The notes: a model not told the origin generated them from the letters alone. Shown: positions 23,347-35,530, counted from the stretch's first letter. The stretch: DNA of 64,000 nt from Agapanthus africanus (GCA_030015575.1 CM057344.1:183351044-183415043); one strand, 5' to 3'. Program-made: numbers and translations.

Positions 23347-26300
23347 CTAACTATACGCACCTTCAAAAAGATGGGGATACCTCTTCCTCATCTCGCTCTT
23401 GGTCTCCCAAGTGACCTCTTCTCTGCTCTGGCCACGCCAAAGTACCTTGACGGACGGTATCTCTTTCGACCTCAGTTTCTTCACTTGTCGATCCAAGATC
23501 ATCACCGGCTGCTCTGCATAGGAAAGGTCGTGCTCAAGCTGGATCGTCAGGTGCTGAATCGCATGTGAAGGATCATGAAGATATCTGCGGAGCATCGAAA
23601 CGTGAAATACGGGGTGCACATCTGGAAAACTGGGCGGAAGGGCTAATCGATACGCAACCGCACCAATACGCTCAAGGATCTCGAAGGGGCCCACGTATCT
23701 GGGAGTAAGCTTCCCCTTCTTCCCAAACCTCATCATGCCTTTCATTGGGGAGACCCTCAAGAAAACATGATCACCAACAAAAAACTCAAGTTTGCGCCGA
23801 CGACGGTCCGCATAAGATCTCTGCCTACTCTGGGCTGCCCTCATCCTGTCGCGAATCAACTGGATCTTCGCTGTCGTCTCTTCCACAATCTGTGGCCCTA
23901 AGATACTGCTCTCACTGAGCTCCGTCCAACAGGTGGGCGATCTGCATCTCCTCCCATAAAGAGCCTCGAACGGTGCCATCTGAATGGTCTCCTGGTAGCT
24001 GTTGTTGTAGGAGAACTCTACTAAGGGCAAATGATGATCCCAGCTACCTCCGAAGTCTAATACGCATGCTCTGAGCATGTTCTCGAGAGTCTGAATACTC
24101 CGCTCTGACTGTCCGTCCGTCTGCGGGTGGAATGCTGTACTGAAACTCAAGCGAGTGCTCAAGGCCTCCTGAAGCCTCTGCCATAACCGGCTGGTAAACT
24201 GGGTGCCTCTATCAGACACGATGCATGTCGGAACTCAGTTCAGTCGTACAATCTGATCAATGTAAACCTGGGCATACTGAGTAAATCCGAAAGTCGTCTT
24301 CACCGGTAAGAAGTGAGCCGCTTTCGTCAAACGATCCACGATCACCCAGATGGAGTCATACCCTCGACTAGTCCTGGGTAGACCCACAACGAAATCCATA
24401 GATATCTGTTCCAATTTCCACTCCGGAATGGGTAACGACTGTAACTCTCCCGCGGGCCTCTGGTGCTCAGCCTTGACTTGCTGACAAGTCAGGCATCTTG
24501 ACACAAAATCTGCAATGTCCCTCTTCATACCGTCCCACCAGTAAACACCTCTCAAATCATGGTACATCTTGGTGGAACCGGGATGAACACAATATACCGA
24601 TCGATGTGCCTCTTCCAAAATCTCACGTCGCAATCCCTCTGCATCAGGCACGCACAGTCTAGCTCCAAATCGTAGTATCCCCTGATCATCGATCACGAAC
24701 TCGGAAAATCTGCCCTATCCCATCTGTGTCCTGATCTCTGAACAGCGGTCATCACGGTGCTGTGCCTGAAGTATACGGTCGAGCAACTGTGGGCGGGCAC
24801 GAACATGCGCAATCTGTACTCCGATCGGCGTAAACTCAAACTGTACCCGACTGTCGCATAAGATCTGCCAATCCGCCGACGACTGCCTCTGCACTGCGCT
24901 CAAACAGAATAGACTACCCCCGGACCTCCTGCTCAAAGCATCCGCCACTACATTCGCCATGCCCGGGTGATACAAGATCTCACAATCGTAGTCCTTCACT
25001 AACTCCATCCATCGGCGCTGTCTAAGGTTCAGGTCTCGCTGCTGAAATATGTACTTTAGACTCTTGTGGTCGGTGAATATCTGGCACGACTCCCCATACA
25101 GATAATGTCGCCAGATCTTGAGTGCAAAAACCACTGTAGCCATCTCCAGATCATGAGTGGGGTAATTCTGTTCATGTTTCTTTAATTGCCGCGAAGCATA
25201 CGCAATCACCTTATCATGCTGCATCAAAACGCACCCTAATCCCACTCGTGAAGCATCACAGTAGACCACGAACCCGCCCGATCCTGAAGGCAACGATAAC
25301 CCTGGTGTCGTAGTCAGTAGAGCCCGTAGCTGCTGGAAACTGTGCTCACACTCCTCTGTCCAATCGAAGCGAACTCCCTTCCGGGTTAACCCGGTCAAAG
25401 GTGTAGCAATGCGAGAGAAGTCCTGCACAAATCGCCTGTAATAACCGGCCAGCCCTAAAAAGCTGCGAACCTCCGTCACTGACGTGGGTCTAGGCCAACT
25501 CCGAACTGCCTCTATCTTCCTGGGGTCGACACATATACCATCTCGTGTAATCACGTGCCCCAAGAAGTCTACGCTGTCTAGCCAGAAGGCACACTTGGAG
25601 AATTTGGCGAAAAGCTGATGCTCCTTCAAGGTCTGCAGTGTAATCCGCAGGTGCTGCTCATGCTCCTCTCTACTCCGAGAATACACCAAGATATCGTCAA
25701 TAAACACTATAATGAACAGATCAAGATACGGCCGGAAAATACGGTTCATCATGTCCATAAATGCTGCTGGCGCGTTGGTGAGTCCGAACGACATCACCAA
25801 AAACTCATAATGGCCATAACGTGTGCGGAAGGCTGTCCTAGGAATGTCCTCCCGTCGAACCCGCAGCTGGTGGTAGCCTGATCGTAAATCGATCCTCGAA
25901 AAGTATCCTGCCCCTTGAAGCTGGTCGAACAAATCATCGATGCGTGGCAAAGGATATCTGTTCCGCACTGTCACCCTGTTCAGCTGGCGGTAGTCGATAC
26001 ACAAACGCAAACTGCCGTCCTTCTTCTTGACGAACAGGACTGGAGCACCCCAAGGAGAAACACTGGGTTGAATAAGTCCCTTATCCAGCAAGTCCTGCAG
26101 CTGACCCTTCAACTCTCTAAGTTCCGCCGGGGCCATCCGATAAGGCGGTACTGAAATAGGCCCCGCGCCAGGAACCAAATCAATACAGAAAGAAATATCA
26201 CACTCGGGCGGTAGCCCAGGAAGCTCGTCAGGGAACACATCAGGGAACTCGCTAACAACCGGAACCTGATCCAGAGGAACCTCTGTAGCTCTAGTATCGC

Positions 26301-28044
26301 AAACATACGCGAGAAATCCCTGACATCCCTTCCGCAAAAGCTGTCCAGCGTGAAAAGAAGAAATCACACTGTGAGGGGTAACACCACGGTCCCCCAACAT
26401 AATAACAACCGACTCGCCGGGAAAACAAAATCGAACTGTCTTCTCGCGGCAGTCGACAGAAGCATAGCACATGGCTAACCAATCCATGCCCAAAAGAACG
26501 TCGAAGTCCAGCATCTCAAGAAGGATCAAATCGACAGGCAACTCTCTCTCGCCAATACGGACGGTACAGGATCGGAACACGTGCCTAGCAACAAACGACT
26601 CTCCCATAGAAGTAGTCACAACAAGCGGCTGGCCAAGCAAACCGGACTCTCTTCCCAAACTCGGCACAAAGTGTGTGGATACGTACGAGTGCGTGGATCC
26701 GGGATCGAATAATACGTGTGCATCAACCGAACATACAGGAAGGATACCTGAGACCACCGCATTGGACGCCTGCGCGTCCTGATGCGTCAAAGAAAAGACT
26801 CGCGCCTGTCCTCCACCTGCAACTAACTGTCCTCTGCCGGCCGCTGGCTGTCCTCTACCTCGGCCACCTCGTCCTCTATGAACAAATCCTCCGCGACCAC
26901 GACCTCTCTGTTTATGCGTCTGACGCGGAGTAACAGTAGGTACTATCGGCAATGCCGTCTGGGGTGGTGAAGGTGGTAATGTAACATGCGGTGCTGCCGC
27001 CCCACTCCGGGGTATCTCAGGACAATCTCGCACATGATGATAAGAACTCCCGCAACGGTAACATCCCGATGATGGTCGCTGACCCTCCCGGGGAAAGTAG
27101 CTAAACAATCGGCCTCGTCTCGAATCTCTGCCACCAGCAAGGTGCCTGTCACGACGCCGGAACGGCCGTCTCTGCACTGACGTATCTGCACGTACTCTCT
27201 TCGGCCCTGGAACTGCCGAAGTCTCAGCAAGGCGCTCCTCAACTAATAATGCTGCATCCACTGCTGCTGCGTATGTCTCATAATGCTGCGCGCTGATAGC
27301 AAGGAATAATGGTGTGAGCAAGCCTCGGACAAATCTCTTAACTCGCAACTCCTCAGTAGCCACTAGGTACGGAGCATAAATAGCTAGCTCTGTGAATAGC
27401 ACGTCGTACTCTGCCACTGACATCCCTGGCGTCTGGCGCAAGGACTCAAATCTGCGTGCTCGGGCGTCCCTAACACTCTGGGGAAGAAAACGGGCAAGGA
27501 ATAGCGCCACATACTCGGTCCAGGTCATAGGAGGAAGACCTGCTGCTCTGCCCTTCTCAACTGAATCACACCACTTCTGCGCAAGACCTTCTAGGCGAAA
27601 GCTCGGGAACTCGACCCATCTCGTATCCGCGTATCTGAGTGAACGACATATACGGGCCATCTTATCAATGAAGGACTGGGGGTCCTCGGCTGTATCGGTG
27701 CCTGTGAAGACCGGAGGCTTCAGCCTCATAAACTCTGATAGCGATATTGTAATCACCTCCGTGGCTGCAGGGGAAACTGGCTGTGCGGTGGGTACCATCG
27801 CGGTCGTTGGAATAGGTGGAGCTACCTCTGGTCGCTGTGCTCGAAGTGTCTCGGCTAGCGATCCTATCATCTGGCGCATCTCCTGCATACTAGCCCCTAG
27901 CGTGGCGATCTGATCTGTCATAGGAGGGACAGTCTGCTCTGGTACAACGGGTGCACTTCCCGGATCAGTCCTCGTCTCGGACGAGTCAACTCGAATCTCG
28001 GCTCTCGCGGCCGCTCTCTACGCCCTCGTAGTCTTTGGCGGCAT
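23347..28044 (-). pseudogene. Tekay chromovirus gag-pol (G2), three in-frame stops
   Basis: This has the same 1565-codon frame and domain order as G1, with no length difference. Stops are TAG at codon 9 (28020-28018, CAG in G1), TAG at 24717-24715 in the RNase H-integrase linker (CAT in G1), and TGA at 24237-24235 in the integrase core just before VPTC (GGA in G1). None is shared with G1, so each element lost its frame after the two diverged, and every position broken in one is intact in the other. Gag, protease and RT are open from 27921 to 24718. The C-terminal chromodomain (about 23360-23520) is intact and reads HLFEGAYS at the end, HLFVGAYS in G1. Confidence 0.9.
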
Positions 28045-28264
28045 AATGGCTGAAAGGAACAATAGGATTCGATAAGGATACGGAAATCGAATCGCAAGAA
28101 TGTATATACTCAAGAAGGAATTTAAATCAACAAGTCCTAAGGTCGCGTAGGCGGAGTACCGTGTCGTGAGTATGCCGCGGAACATACACACGCTACGCTA
28201 CCCTGCTGCAGCTACCTACTCCATCATACCAAGGTCATCCTACACTCCGAAAGGTAAAACCTAC

Positions 28265-28276
28265 GCTCTGATACCA
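28265..28276 (-). other. primer-binding site of G2
   Basis: TGGTATCAGAGC on the minus strand lies next to the truncated LTR at 28281, identical in sequence and spacing to the G1 site. Confidence 0.85.
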
Positions 28277-28280
28277 ACTT

Positions 28281-28515
28281 TGTCACGACCCAAAGTTTGG
28301 CCCGTGACCGGCACTTAACCACGTAACGTCTACCGGCGTAACGCGACTAAGTGAACCGAAAACTCAGAAATCAAACCAGTGAAAGTATAGAGTGTCATAA
28401 GTTTTTAAAAGAAAGCACTTACAGCTTGATAAGAAATCTAAGTAAACAACCACCAAGATAGTAATATACGACGCCGTAGCGAAGATCAAGATCCACAAGT
28501 GGGAACAACACAGAT
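28281..28515 (-). repeat. LTR 3 of the Tekay pair, truncated
   Basis: Only the first 235 bases of the LTR (plus-strand reading from TGTCACGACC) remain. It matches 19441-19675 and ends at ACACAGAT. The next 12 bases, GATATCAATATG, occur about 370 bases further along the intact LTR after ACAGAT or ACAAAT, so an internal deletion at a short repeat may have preceded the join to A1. Confidence 0.85.
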
Positions 28516-28556
28516 GATATCAATATGCAATATGCAATCTTATATCAGTTTCTTTA

Positions 28557-31370
28557 TTGAGTAAAGAAGGATATAATTTTGTAGTACATGATAATATTAT
28601 GAATATCTTCCTGAATCAAAAGTTGATTGGATCAGGATCATTAAATAATGGCATATACGTTCTCAACCAAACTACAATACTTAATATACAAAACACACAC
28701 AAGAGGAAGAGTTCAGAAATGAACGAATCCTTCTTGTGGCATTGTAGACTAGGTCATATCAATGCGACACGGCTAGCTAAGTTACATAAGGATGGATATG
28801 TGAATCCATTCGAATTTTCATCTTATGATACTTTCCAGTCATGTCTCAAAGGCAAGATGACCAAAACTCCGTTTAGTGGACACAGAGAAAGAGTTACAGA
28901 ACTCTTAGGGCCGATACATAGTGATGTATGTGGTCCAATGTCTACACATGCCAGGAACGGTTCTTCCTACTTCATTACATTCACTGACGATCTCTCAAGA
29001 TACGGACATGTGTTCATATTGAAACACAAGTGTGAAGCTTTGGAGAAATTCAGAGAATATAAGAACGAAGTAGAGAACCAAACGGGCAAAAGTATTAAGA
29101 TCCTATGATCTGATCGAGGAGGAGAATACTTGAGCAATGAGTTCCTAGATTATCTAAAAGGGAATGAGATTCTCTCTCAGCTTACTCCTCCCTATACACC
29201 ACAGCACAACGGTGTATCGGAGCGGAGGAATCGCACCCTATTAGATATGGTGCGCTCTATGATGAGCACTGCTGAGTTACCTATTTCCTTTTGGGGGCAT
29301 GCGCTTAAGATAGCAGCATATCTATTGAATTAAGTTCCGTCTAAATCTGTACCTACCACCCCATATGAGATATGGAGTGAGAAGAGACCATGTCTTAAAC
29401 GTGTTAAGATATGGGGTTGTCCGGCCTATGTCAAAACGCAAAATCCGGACAAACTCGAGGCACGGTCAGTTCTTTGTAAGTTTGTGGGATATCCTAAACA
29501 TTCACATGGATATCTTTTCTACCACGGCGAGGAACGAAAGGTGTTTGTTTCTCGATATGCCACCTTTTTAGAAAAGGAATTTCGTGTAAAAGAAATTAGT
29601 GGCGAGGCAGTAGAGCTGGAAGAAGTTCCAGCACCACAAACTACAACTGAAGATTTAGTGGAACCAGATGATTCAGTAGTTCCCAACGAACCTCAGCCTC
29701 TCCGCCGATCTAGTAGGGTTCCTCATCCACCTGAGAGATACTACGGTTTTCTCATAGATGGTGGGAGCGAGGATTGCATCATGGAAGATGATGACCCAAC
29801 TAGCTTTGAGCAGGCCATCATGAGTGGGGACTCTGTAAAATGACTGGATGCAATGCGATCTGAGATGGAATCCATGTACACCAACAAAGTATGGACTTTG
29901 GAAGTTGCTCCTGAAGGGGTAAAACCCATTGGGAGCAAGTGGATCTTCAAGAAGAAACTTGGTGTAAATGGAAAAGTGGAGACTTTCAAAGCTAGACTTG
30001 TTGCAAAGGGTTTTCGTCAATGACCAGGTGTAGATTATGACAAAACCTTTTCTCCAGTGGCTATGCTTAAGTCCATCCGGATCTTACTTGCTATTGCTGC
30101 AAACCACGACTACGAAATCTAGCAGATGGATGTTAAGACCACCTTTCTAAATGGTGATTTAGAGGAGTGCGTGTACATGACTCAGCCAGAGGGCTTCGTA
30201 GATAGTGGGAGCAGCGGAAAGGTGTGCAAGCTGCTTAAATCCATCTACGGGTAAAAGCAGGCATCGCGGAGTTGGAACATCTGTTTTGATATAGTAGTCA
30301 AAGAGTTTGACTTCATCAAAAACGTAGATGAACCTTGTATTTACAAGAAGGTTGCAGAGAGTAAGGTCGTCTTCCTCGTATTGTACGTGGATGACATACT
30401 CTTGATAGGAAATGATGTTCCTATGCTGCACTCGGTCAAGCTCTTCTTATCACATCGATTCTCAATGAAAGATCTAGGTGATGCCTCCTGCATTTTGGGA
30501 ATCAAGATCTACAGAGATAGATCTAAAAGGATACTGGGATTGTCCCAATCCAGGTACATTGACACCATACTAAAGAGGTTTAGTATGGAAGAATCCAAGC
30601 ATGGGAACCAACCCACGATCTCTTGACTCACTCTCTCTAAAAAGATGTCTCCCAAGACTGATTTGGAAAGAGCTCGCATGCAAGGGATACCCTATGCTTC
30701 GGCAGTAGGCTCTATCATGTACGCGATGCTATGTACCAGACCCGATGTAGCATACTCACTAAGTGTAGTGAGTAGGTATCAAGCAGATCCTGGAGAGAGT
30801 CACTGGACAGCTGTGAAGAACATTCTCAAGTACTTGAGAAGAACTAAGGAGATGTTCTTGGTGTATGGTAACGAAGAACTCCAAGTGGAGTCCTTTACCG
30901 ATTCAAGCTTCCAAAGTGATAAGGACGACTCTAAGTCGCACTCGGGATTTGTCTTTACCCTAAATGGAGGGGCGATTTGTTGGAAGAGTTCCAAGCAAGA
31001 AACCGTGGCAGACTCGACGATGGAGGCTGAATACATCGCTGCCAACGATGCTGCCAAAGAGGCTGTCTAGATGAAGAAATTCATCACTGAACTAGGTGTG
31101 GTTCCTTCCATTGAGCATCCAATACCTTTGTATTGTGATAACAATGGAGCTGTGGCTTTGGCCAAGGAACCCAGGTCCCATCAGAAATCCAGACATATTC
31201 TGAGGCGGTATCACCTGATCTGGGAGATAGTTGATCGCCGCGAGATCGAGGTCAGGAGAGTTGACACGAAGGACAACACTGGGGATCCACTCACGAAGGC
31301 CATTCCCCAGATACAATTTGAGAGACTCTTCGGGATGTTGGGTATGCGATACTACAACAGCTGGCCTTAG
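28557..31370 (+). pseudogene. Copia pol (integrase-RT-RNase H) of A1
   Basis: All coding pieces lie in one frame, with no frameshift over about 2.8 kb. In order: GAG-pre-integrase (WHCRLGHINATRLAKLH), integrase core (HSDVCGPMS, then GVSERRNRTLLDMVRSMM), the RT palm with YVDDILLIGND, then RNase H with ADSTMEAEYIA and YCDNNGAVA. The wording is typical of the Angela/BARE group. Eight in-frame stops break it, at 29106, 29331, 29841, 30021, 30120, 30252, 30624 and 31068. Several stand where relatives have Trp (29841, 30120, 31068) or Arg (29106, 30021), as expected from C-to-T decay. The gene is dead but well preserved. Confidence 0.9.
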
Positions 31371-31373
31371 TGC

Positions 31374-31384
31374 AAGTGGGAGAT
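31374..31384 (+). other. polypurine tract of A1
   Basis: AAGTGGGAGAT directly precedes the 3' LTR, as in A2 (50241-50251). Confidence 0.8.
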
Positions 31385-33583
31385 TATTAGTTGTATATAT
31401 GCCCTAGAGGCCATTGTTGTACATTTGATGTATATTATAGTGGATGCTTGGATATATATAGAGAGGACTTTCTTGCTCGACATGATAGTATGCTATTTGG
31501 TTTCACTTTGTCTTAACATATTGACTCGTATTAGTTTAATGTCTTGCTCTCACATGTTGATAAAGCCCTTAGGATATTTAATCAACTACTAGGACTATGA
31601 TGAGATCATACTACTGGGGCCAGGGTAGTCAACGAGTACATCCTATAACCGTTCCTAGTCGAGGGAGTATCGAGACAGGGCATCGATACTCCAGAGTAGA
31701 CTAGCGTATACGCATCTTGACCCATATGATGGGCGATGGATGATCACATATCCATGGGTGTTTGACATCAAAGATGGTGTAAGGGTGCTCGGTGGAGACT
31801 GGGTACACTGAACGGACTCGCCGAGAACTCCTAGATGGTATTATACCTATCGTCAGATAGCAGTTCTCCGGTGACACTGGTACAGGTTAGTCTGTAGACC
31901 CGAGATCGTCATAAAGTCTTGTGTGATTCCCATTGTGCTTTGATTTCCACCTTACTACGTCCAAGAGGACGTGCAAAATAGTGGCTTTTGGGTACAGTCC
32001 CAAATCACATGGAGGCAATAAGCGATAGGAGGGGTTTCGTCTCTCCCGGTATAGGGAGTTGATGTTGTGCTGTGTTCGATTGGCTATAACTGGAAGTCCC
32101 TGGCCAGGGCTGCTATGGAGTGCTACTGGTAAGAGTTATCAGTAGTTTCTCGACCCATTATGAGCCTCACATCGACATGACTAATCGGTTACTGGGGTCT
32201 GACGTTTACCACCCATAGACTTGATATGCGACATACCAGACAAAGAGACCGGACTGTACGGTGGTGTTACTGATTGGATTCACAGGAGAATGTATAGGCT
32301 TGCTTGTTGATCTTCTGATCGCTCAATACCTGGGTGGCTGTTACGTTTAGCTGACCGCTTGCAGCTTGTAGGTGTTTGATATGATCATCACCTACTGCCG
32401 GCGTATTGACGATTCTTTAGAGTCCTACACAGAGCTTTCCTGGCTCAGGCAAAACGGAGTAGGAGCACAAATGTGATATGTGCGGGACCGAGAATAATAC
32501 GATATGATATACCGTATTCTATTCTCGCGATATGAGATATCGGCCGGGTATATGTGATATAGCCGGGTCATCGGATCAAGTGTTGATTCGATGAAATGGT
32601 ACATGTTATATTAGTCGGTTATATGTAATATAGCCGGGTTATCGGATCAAGTGTTGATTCGATAATTTAATGTATAATTATATATGTGATATATTACAGT
32701 ATATTAACTAATATAAACTCGCTTTATTGATTCTTTTTCTCACTCAGATAATACATTGATGTATATGCGATATATGTTAATTGTATTATTTTTTTTTACA
32801 TTATATATTATATATGTGATATATAATATTGTAATATGTTAGAGTTACAAATGCAACATTGTTGTTGAGTTTAAACCAAGATTATGGTTAGGTTTTTGCA
32901 TGAGCTTTCATGAAGCTTCATGAACATTTGACTTAGTCTTCTTTCTTTGTTCTTTTGTGTAGACATTTGTTAACCCAATCCAAACCCTTGACTTATGGTT
33001 TATTCTCTACAAGGGTTAAGGCTATTATACTTAACCCATGGTTGTATTTGTAACCACAACAATAATTCATTATTTATCACAAAAGGTTTCATCTTCTTCT
33101 TTCTCCTTGAAAAGCTTACTATCTTTTGTGTTTGTGATGATATAGTATGAGAAATTGAAAACTAAAGAGAGCTAAATTCCTACTTCATCATCCTCATCTA
33201 TTCTAACCACTTAGATTAGGGTGTTCACTTCTCTAATAAGTTGTTTAGTGAAGTGTAAGCTTGGGTTAGTGATTCTTCAAGGTAGATCATCTTGGATCAT
33301 GAAGACTACAAGCAAGGTGTCTCATTTACCTCATGGAGCCACTCGAGAGTCGGAGTTCATGTTGATCGTAGTGAAGGGACCTCAACACGGAGCTTATGAA
33401 GCGAAGGAACGGACTACAAAGGTTGTAATCCCTATCTCTTTACTTCTTTGTTTGTGATACAATTTTTGTTACCCTAGAACTTCTAGCAAGATTCATGGTT
33501 AGTTAGCTTTGCACCTCTCTAATTTTTAAAATGGCATGAGTGTTGCTACCAAACCCTAGACTAGGTGCAAGGGTAACCCAACA
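31385..33583 (+). repeat. 3' LTR of A1
   Basis: It spans 2199 bp and starts TATTAG, a changed TGTTAG, and ends AACCCAACA. It matches the A2 LTRs along its length. Around 32470-32830 it carries repeated ATATGTGATAT-like words and two copies of a GGATCAAGTGTTGATTCGAT segment (about 32572 and 32645). No gene is present. Confidence 0.85.
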
Positions 33584-35272
33584 GTGTATACTTATCTAGA
33601 CCCTGACGAGGGGCGGTGGCCGGTCTTACAAGCCATTGGTGTCAGTTGTTCACCTAAGATAGTATACAGGTGCTCAGTGGGTTATGAGTATACCGGACGG
33701 ACTCGCCGGGAACATGCTAGTTGGTATTATACCTATTGTTAGATAGCAGTTCCCCGGTGACATGTGTACAGGTTAGTCTGCCGACCTGAGATCGTCATTT
33801 GTCTCGTGTGAGTTCCCACTGTGCTTTGATTACTACCCTACCACGGCTCAAAGGAGTCGTGCAAACAGGTTTTAGTTGGGTACAGTCCTGAGCCACATAG
33901 AAGCGGTGAGCGGATCGTCACGGATTCGTCTCTCCTGGTATTGGGGGTTGATGTCGCGCAGTGCACGGGTGGCCATCACCAGAAATCCTCGGTCGGGGTA
34001 TGTGAGAATTACCGATCCAGGATCGATAGTTTCTCAGGTGGTGATGGGTTACATACCGACACGAATTATCACGTTGTTAGGGGTCTGACTTTATCCACCC
34101 CCCTAAACTCGATATGCGATACTCATAGACGAACGGACCGGACTGTACGGATATTGTCACTGTCAGGCTCAGTAGGGTTTCAGGATGAGTTTGCTCGTCA
34201 ACTTCCCTTTCGCTCAATACATAGGCAGCCGTTACGTACAGCTAGTACCACTGACGTGCTTATGGTTAAACCAACTGCCAGCGTATTAATGAGTCATTAG
34301 ATTCCCCCACAGAAAGTTTCTCAAGTTCGGGCGAAACGTTGTAGAGGCCATATGGTTTTATGGCAGGGTTTGATCATATACGTGCACTTGTGCACGGATC
34401 ATGATCGGACGGATCATAGTAGTGGGCTCTGGTTTAATCCGGATCCTAGTATTAGATTTGTTGGATAACTTTCATCTCATTGCATTCGCATTCGGTCGAA
34501 ATGCGGATGCAGGTGAGGGTTATCCTTGTGATCCGTCACGAGTTTACTTTAGATGTTGCCATTCTCTTTTTAGATTAAACATTTTGGTTTAAATGTTTAG
34601 TGGTGGAAATCATGATGAAGGGCATTAAATGAGGCATGTGCATGGGTGATGACTCATGGTCTTATTTTTTGTGCAATGTCACCTTTTTTGATTGATTATT
34701 GTGTTGAAATAATATGAGGAGAGAGAGAGGACAGCCACTAGGTTTGGGTTTGCTCTTGAGATTTTATTCCAGTGCTTTCTCATTTTTCATACAACACAAT
34801 AAGCAAGCAACCTCTTCATCTTAATCTTCTTCTCTAGCTCACATCTTCCACCATGGCTTCATCTTCAACCTCCATCCATACAATCTCATGTGTTGAGAAT
34901 CAATGGATGTTTAGAGACAAAGTTATCACACACATTCTCTACTTCATTTTGGACATGTCAGCTAGCAAACATCTTGTCCGAGTTGCTTCGGTTTGAAGCG
35001 GGAGCCGGTAAAAAGACTTCTTGACGTGGTGCCCTTTCGACGAGGAGACCGGAGATCGAGCGAGATAGGAGATGCCGCGAGGACCTAAGGATGGTGGCTA
35101 AAGACCGAAGGACACGGATTGATAGGTATAGCCATTCTAACTTCTTTGTAGTTAGCTAGTTTATGGTTAATGGAACGATCCGGGTGAAAGTCTGCGCTAG
35201 CGCCAGTTTTTAAAAGTTTTTGTTCCGCGTTTGGCCTCGGATTGACGGCCGGGGCGCTACCGTAGACTTACA
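33584..35272 (+). repeat. 5' LTR of B2, left end missing
   Basis: It corresponds to the B2 3' LTR from 41322 onward and to the B3 LTR from about 54143. It ends CTTACA immediately before the primer site. The missing left part should lie on the far side of the lost A1 5' LTR. Confidence 0.85.
34853..34996 (+). other. 47-codon small ORF inside the B2 LTR
   Basis: The start context is CCACCATGG, a good plant initiation context. The frame begins MASSSTSIHTIS and ends at TGA (34994-34996). The 3' LTR copy (52963-53106) keeps the same length with several substitutions, both silent and changing. B3's LTR does not keep it (stop after a few codons). It may be an upstream ORF of the element transcript, or chance. 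Confidence 0.25.
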
Positions 35273-35285
35273 TGGTATCAGAGCC
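35273..35285 (+). other. primer-binding site of B2
   Basis: TGGTATCAGAGCC follows the LTR directly, complementary to the initiator-Met tRNA 3' end. Confidence 0.85.
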
Positions 35286-35480
35286 ACGCCATTAACCCAT
35301 ACTAGCTTGTTCTAATATGTTTAAAATATCGATCGAACGAAATTTCCAAAACCGCGATTCCATTTTCCAAGTTTCTGCCGAATTTTAAAAGTCGTCGAAA
35401 AATTATTCTCAGTATGTCAGAAAATCGTGCAGGCTTTTCTAAAACTCGTGAAGAAATTTGAAAGCACGATCCCATCATTA

Positions 35481-35530
35481 CGCCGCTGAACCGCGGCAGA
35501 ACTGGCATGTTTGCCACGGATCCGCGGTGG
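35481..35530 (+). other. leader stem-loop, B2
   Basis: GAACCGCGGCA pairs with TGCCACGGATC across a short loop, with flanking CCGC and GCGG. It lies about 210 bases after the primer site. The equivalent structures are at 44496-44540 (A2) and 58403-58450 (B3). Confidence 0.5.

Larger units (their letters stand above)
11317..28515 (-). mobile_element. tandem pair of Tekay/Del chromovirus elements (G1, G2) sharing the middle LTR
   Basis: The order is LTR (11317-14464), internal G1 (14465-19440), LTR (19441-23305), internal G2 (23306-28280), LTR truncated after 235 bases (28281-28515). All are in minus orientation, with polypurine tract and primer site in the expected places for each internal region. 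A middle LTR serving two internals is the expected product of unequal exchange between LTRs of sister copies. The left end lies in the Tat coding region (flank AAAAT, 11312-11316). The right end has no matching duplication because it is truncated. Confidence 0.9.
28528..33583 (+). mobile_element. Copia (Angela/BARE-like) family A copy A1, 5'-truncated
   Basis: This is pol, polypurine tract and complete 3' LTR in plus orientation. The 5' LTR, leader, gag and protease are missing, because the sequence joins Tekay LTR 3 just upstream of the pre-integrase region. The right flank GTGTATAC continues the family B LTR, so A1 had inserted into the 5' LTR of B2 about 287 bases from its start. Confidence 0.85.

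Noticed and set aside
33221-33457. Small ORFs in Copia A LTRs (also 1565-1897, 45579-45761)
   Set aside because: Not kept in frame in the other A LTRs or leaders, and located in regions explained as LTR or leader.
35273-35285. tRNA gene fragment at the TGGTATCAGAGCC sites
   Set aside because: Only the 12-18 bases complementary to a tRNA 3' end occur, always next to an LTR end. No cloverleaf surrounds them, so these are primer sites.
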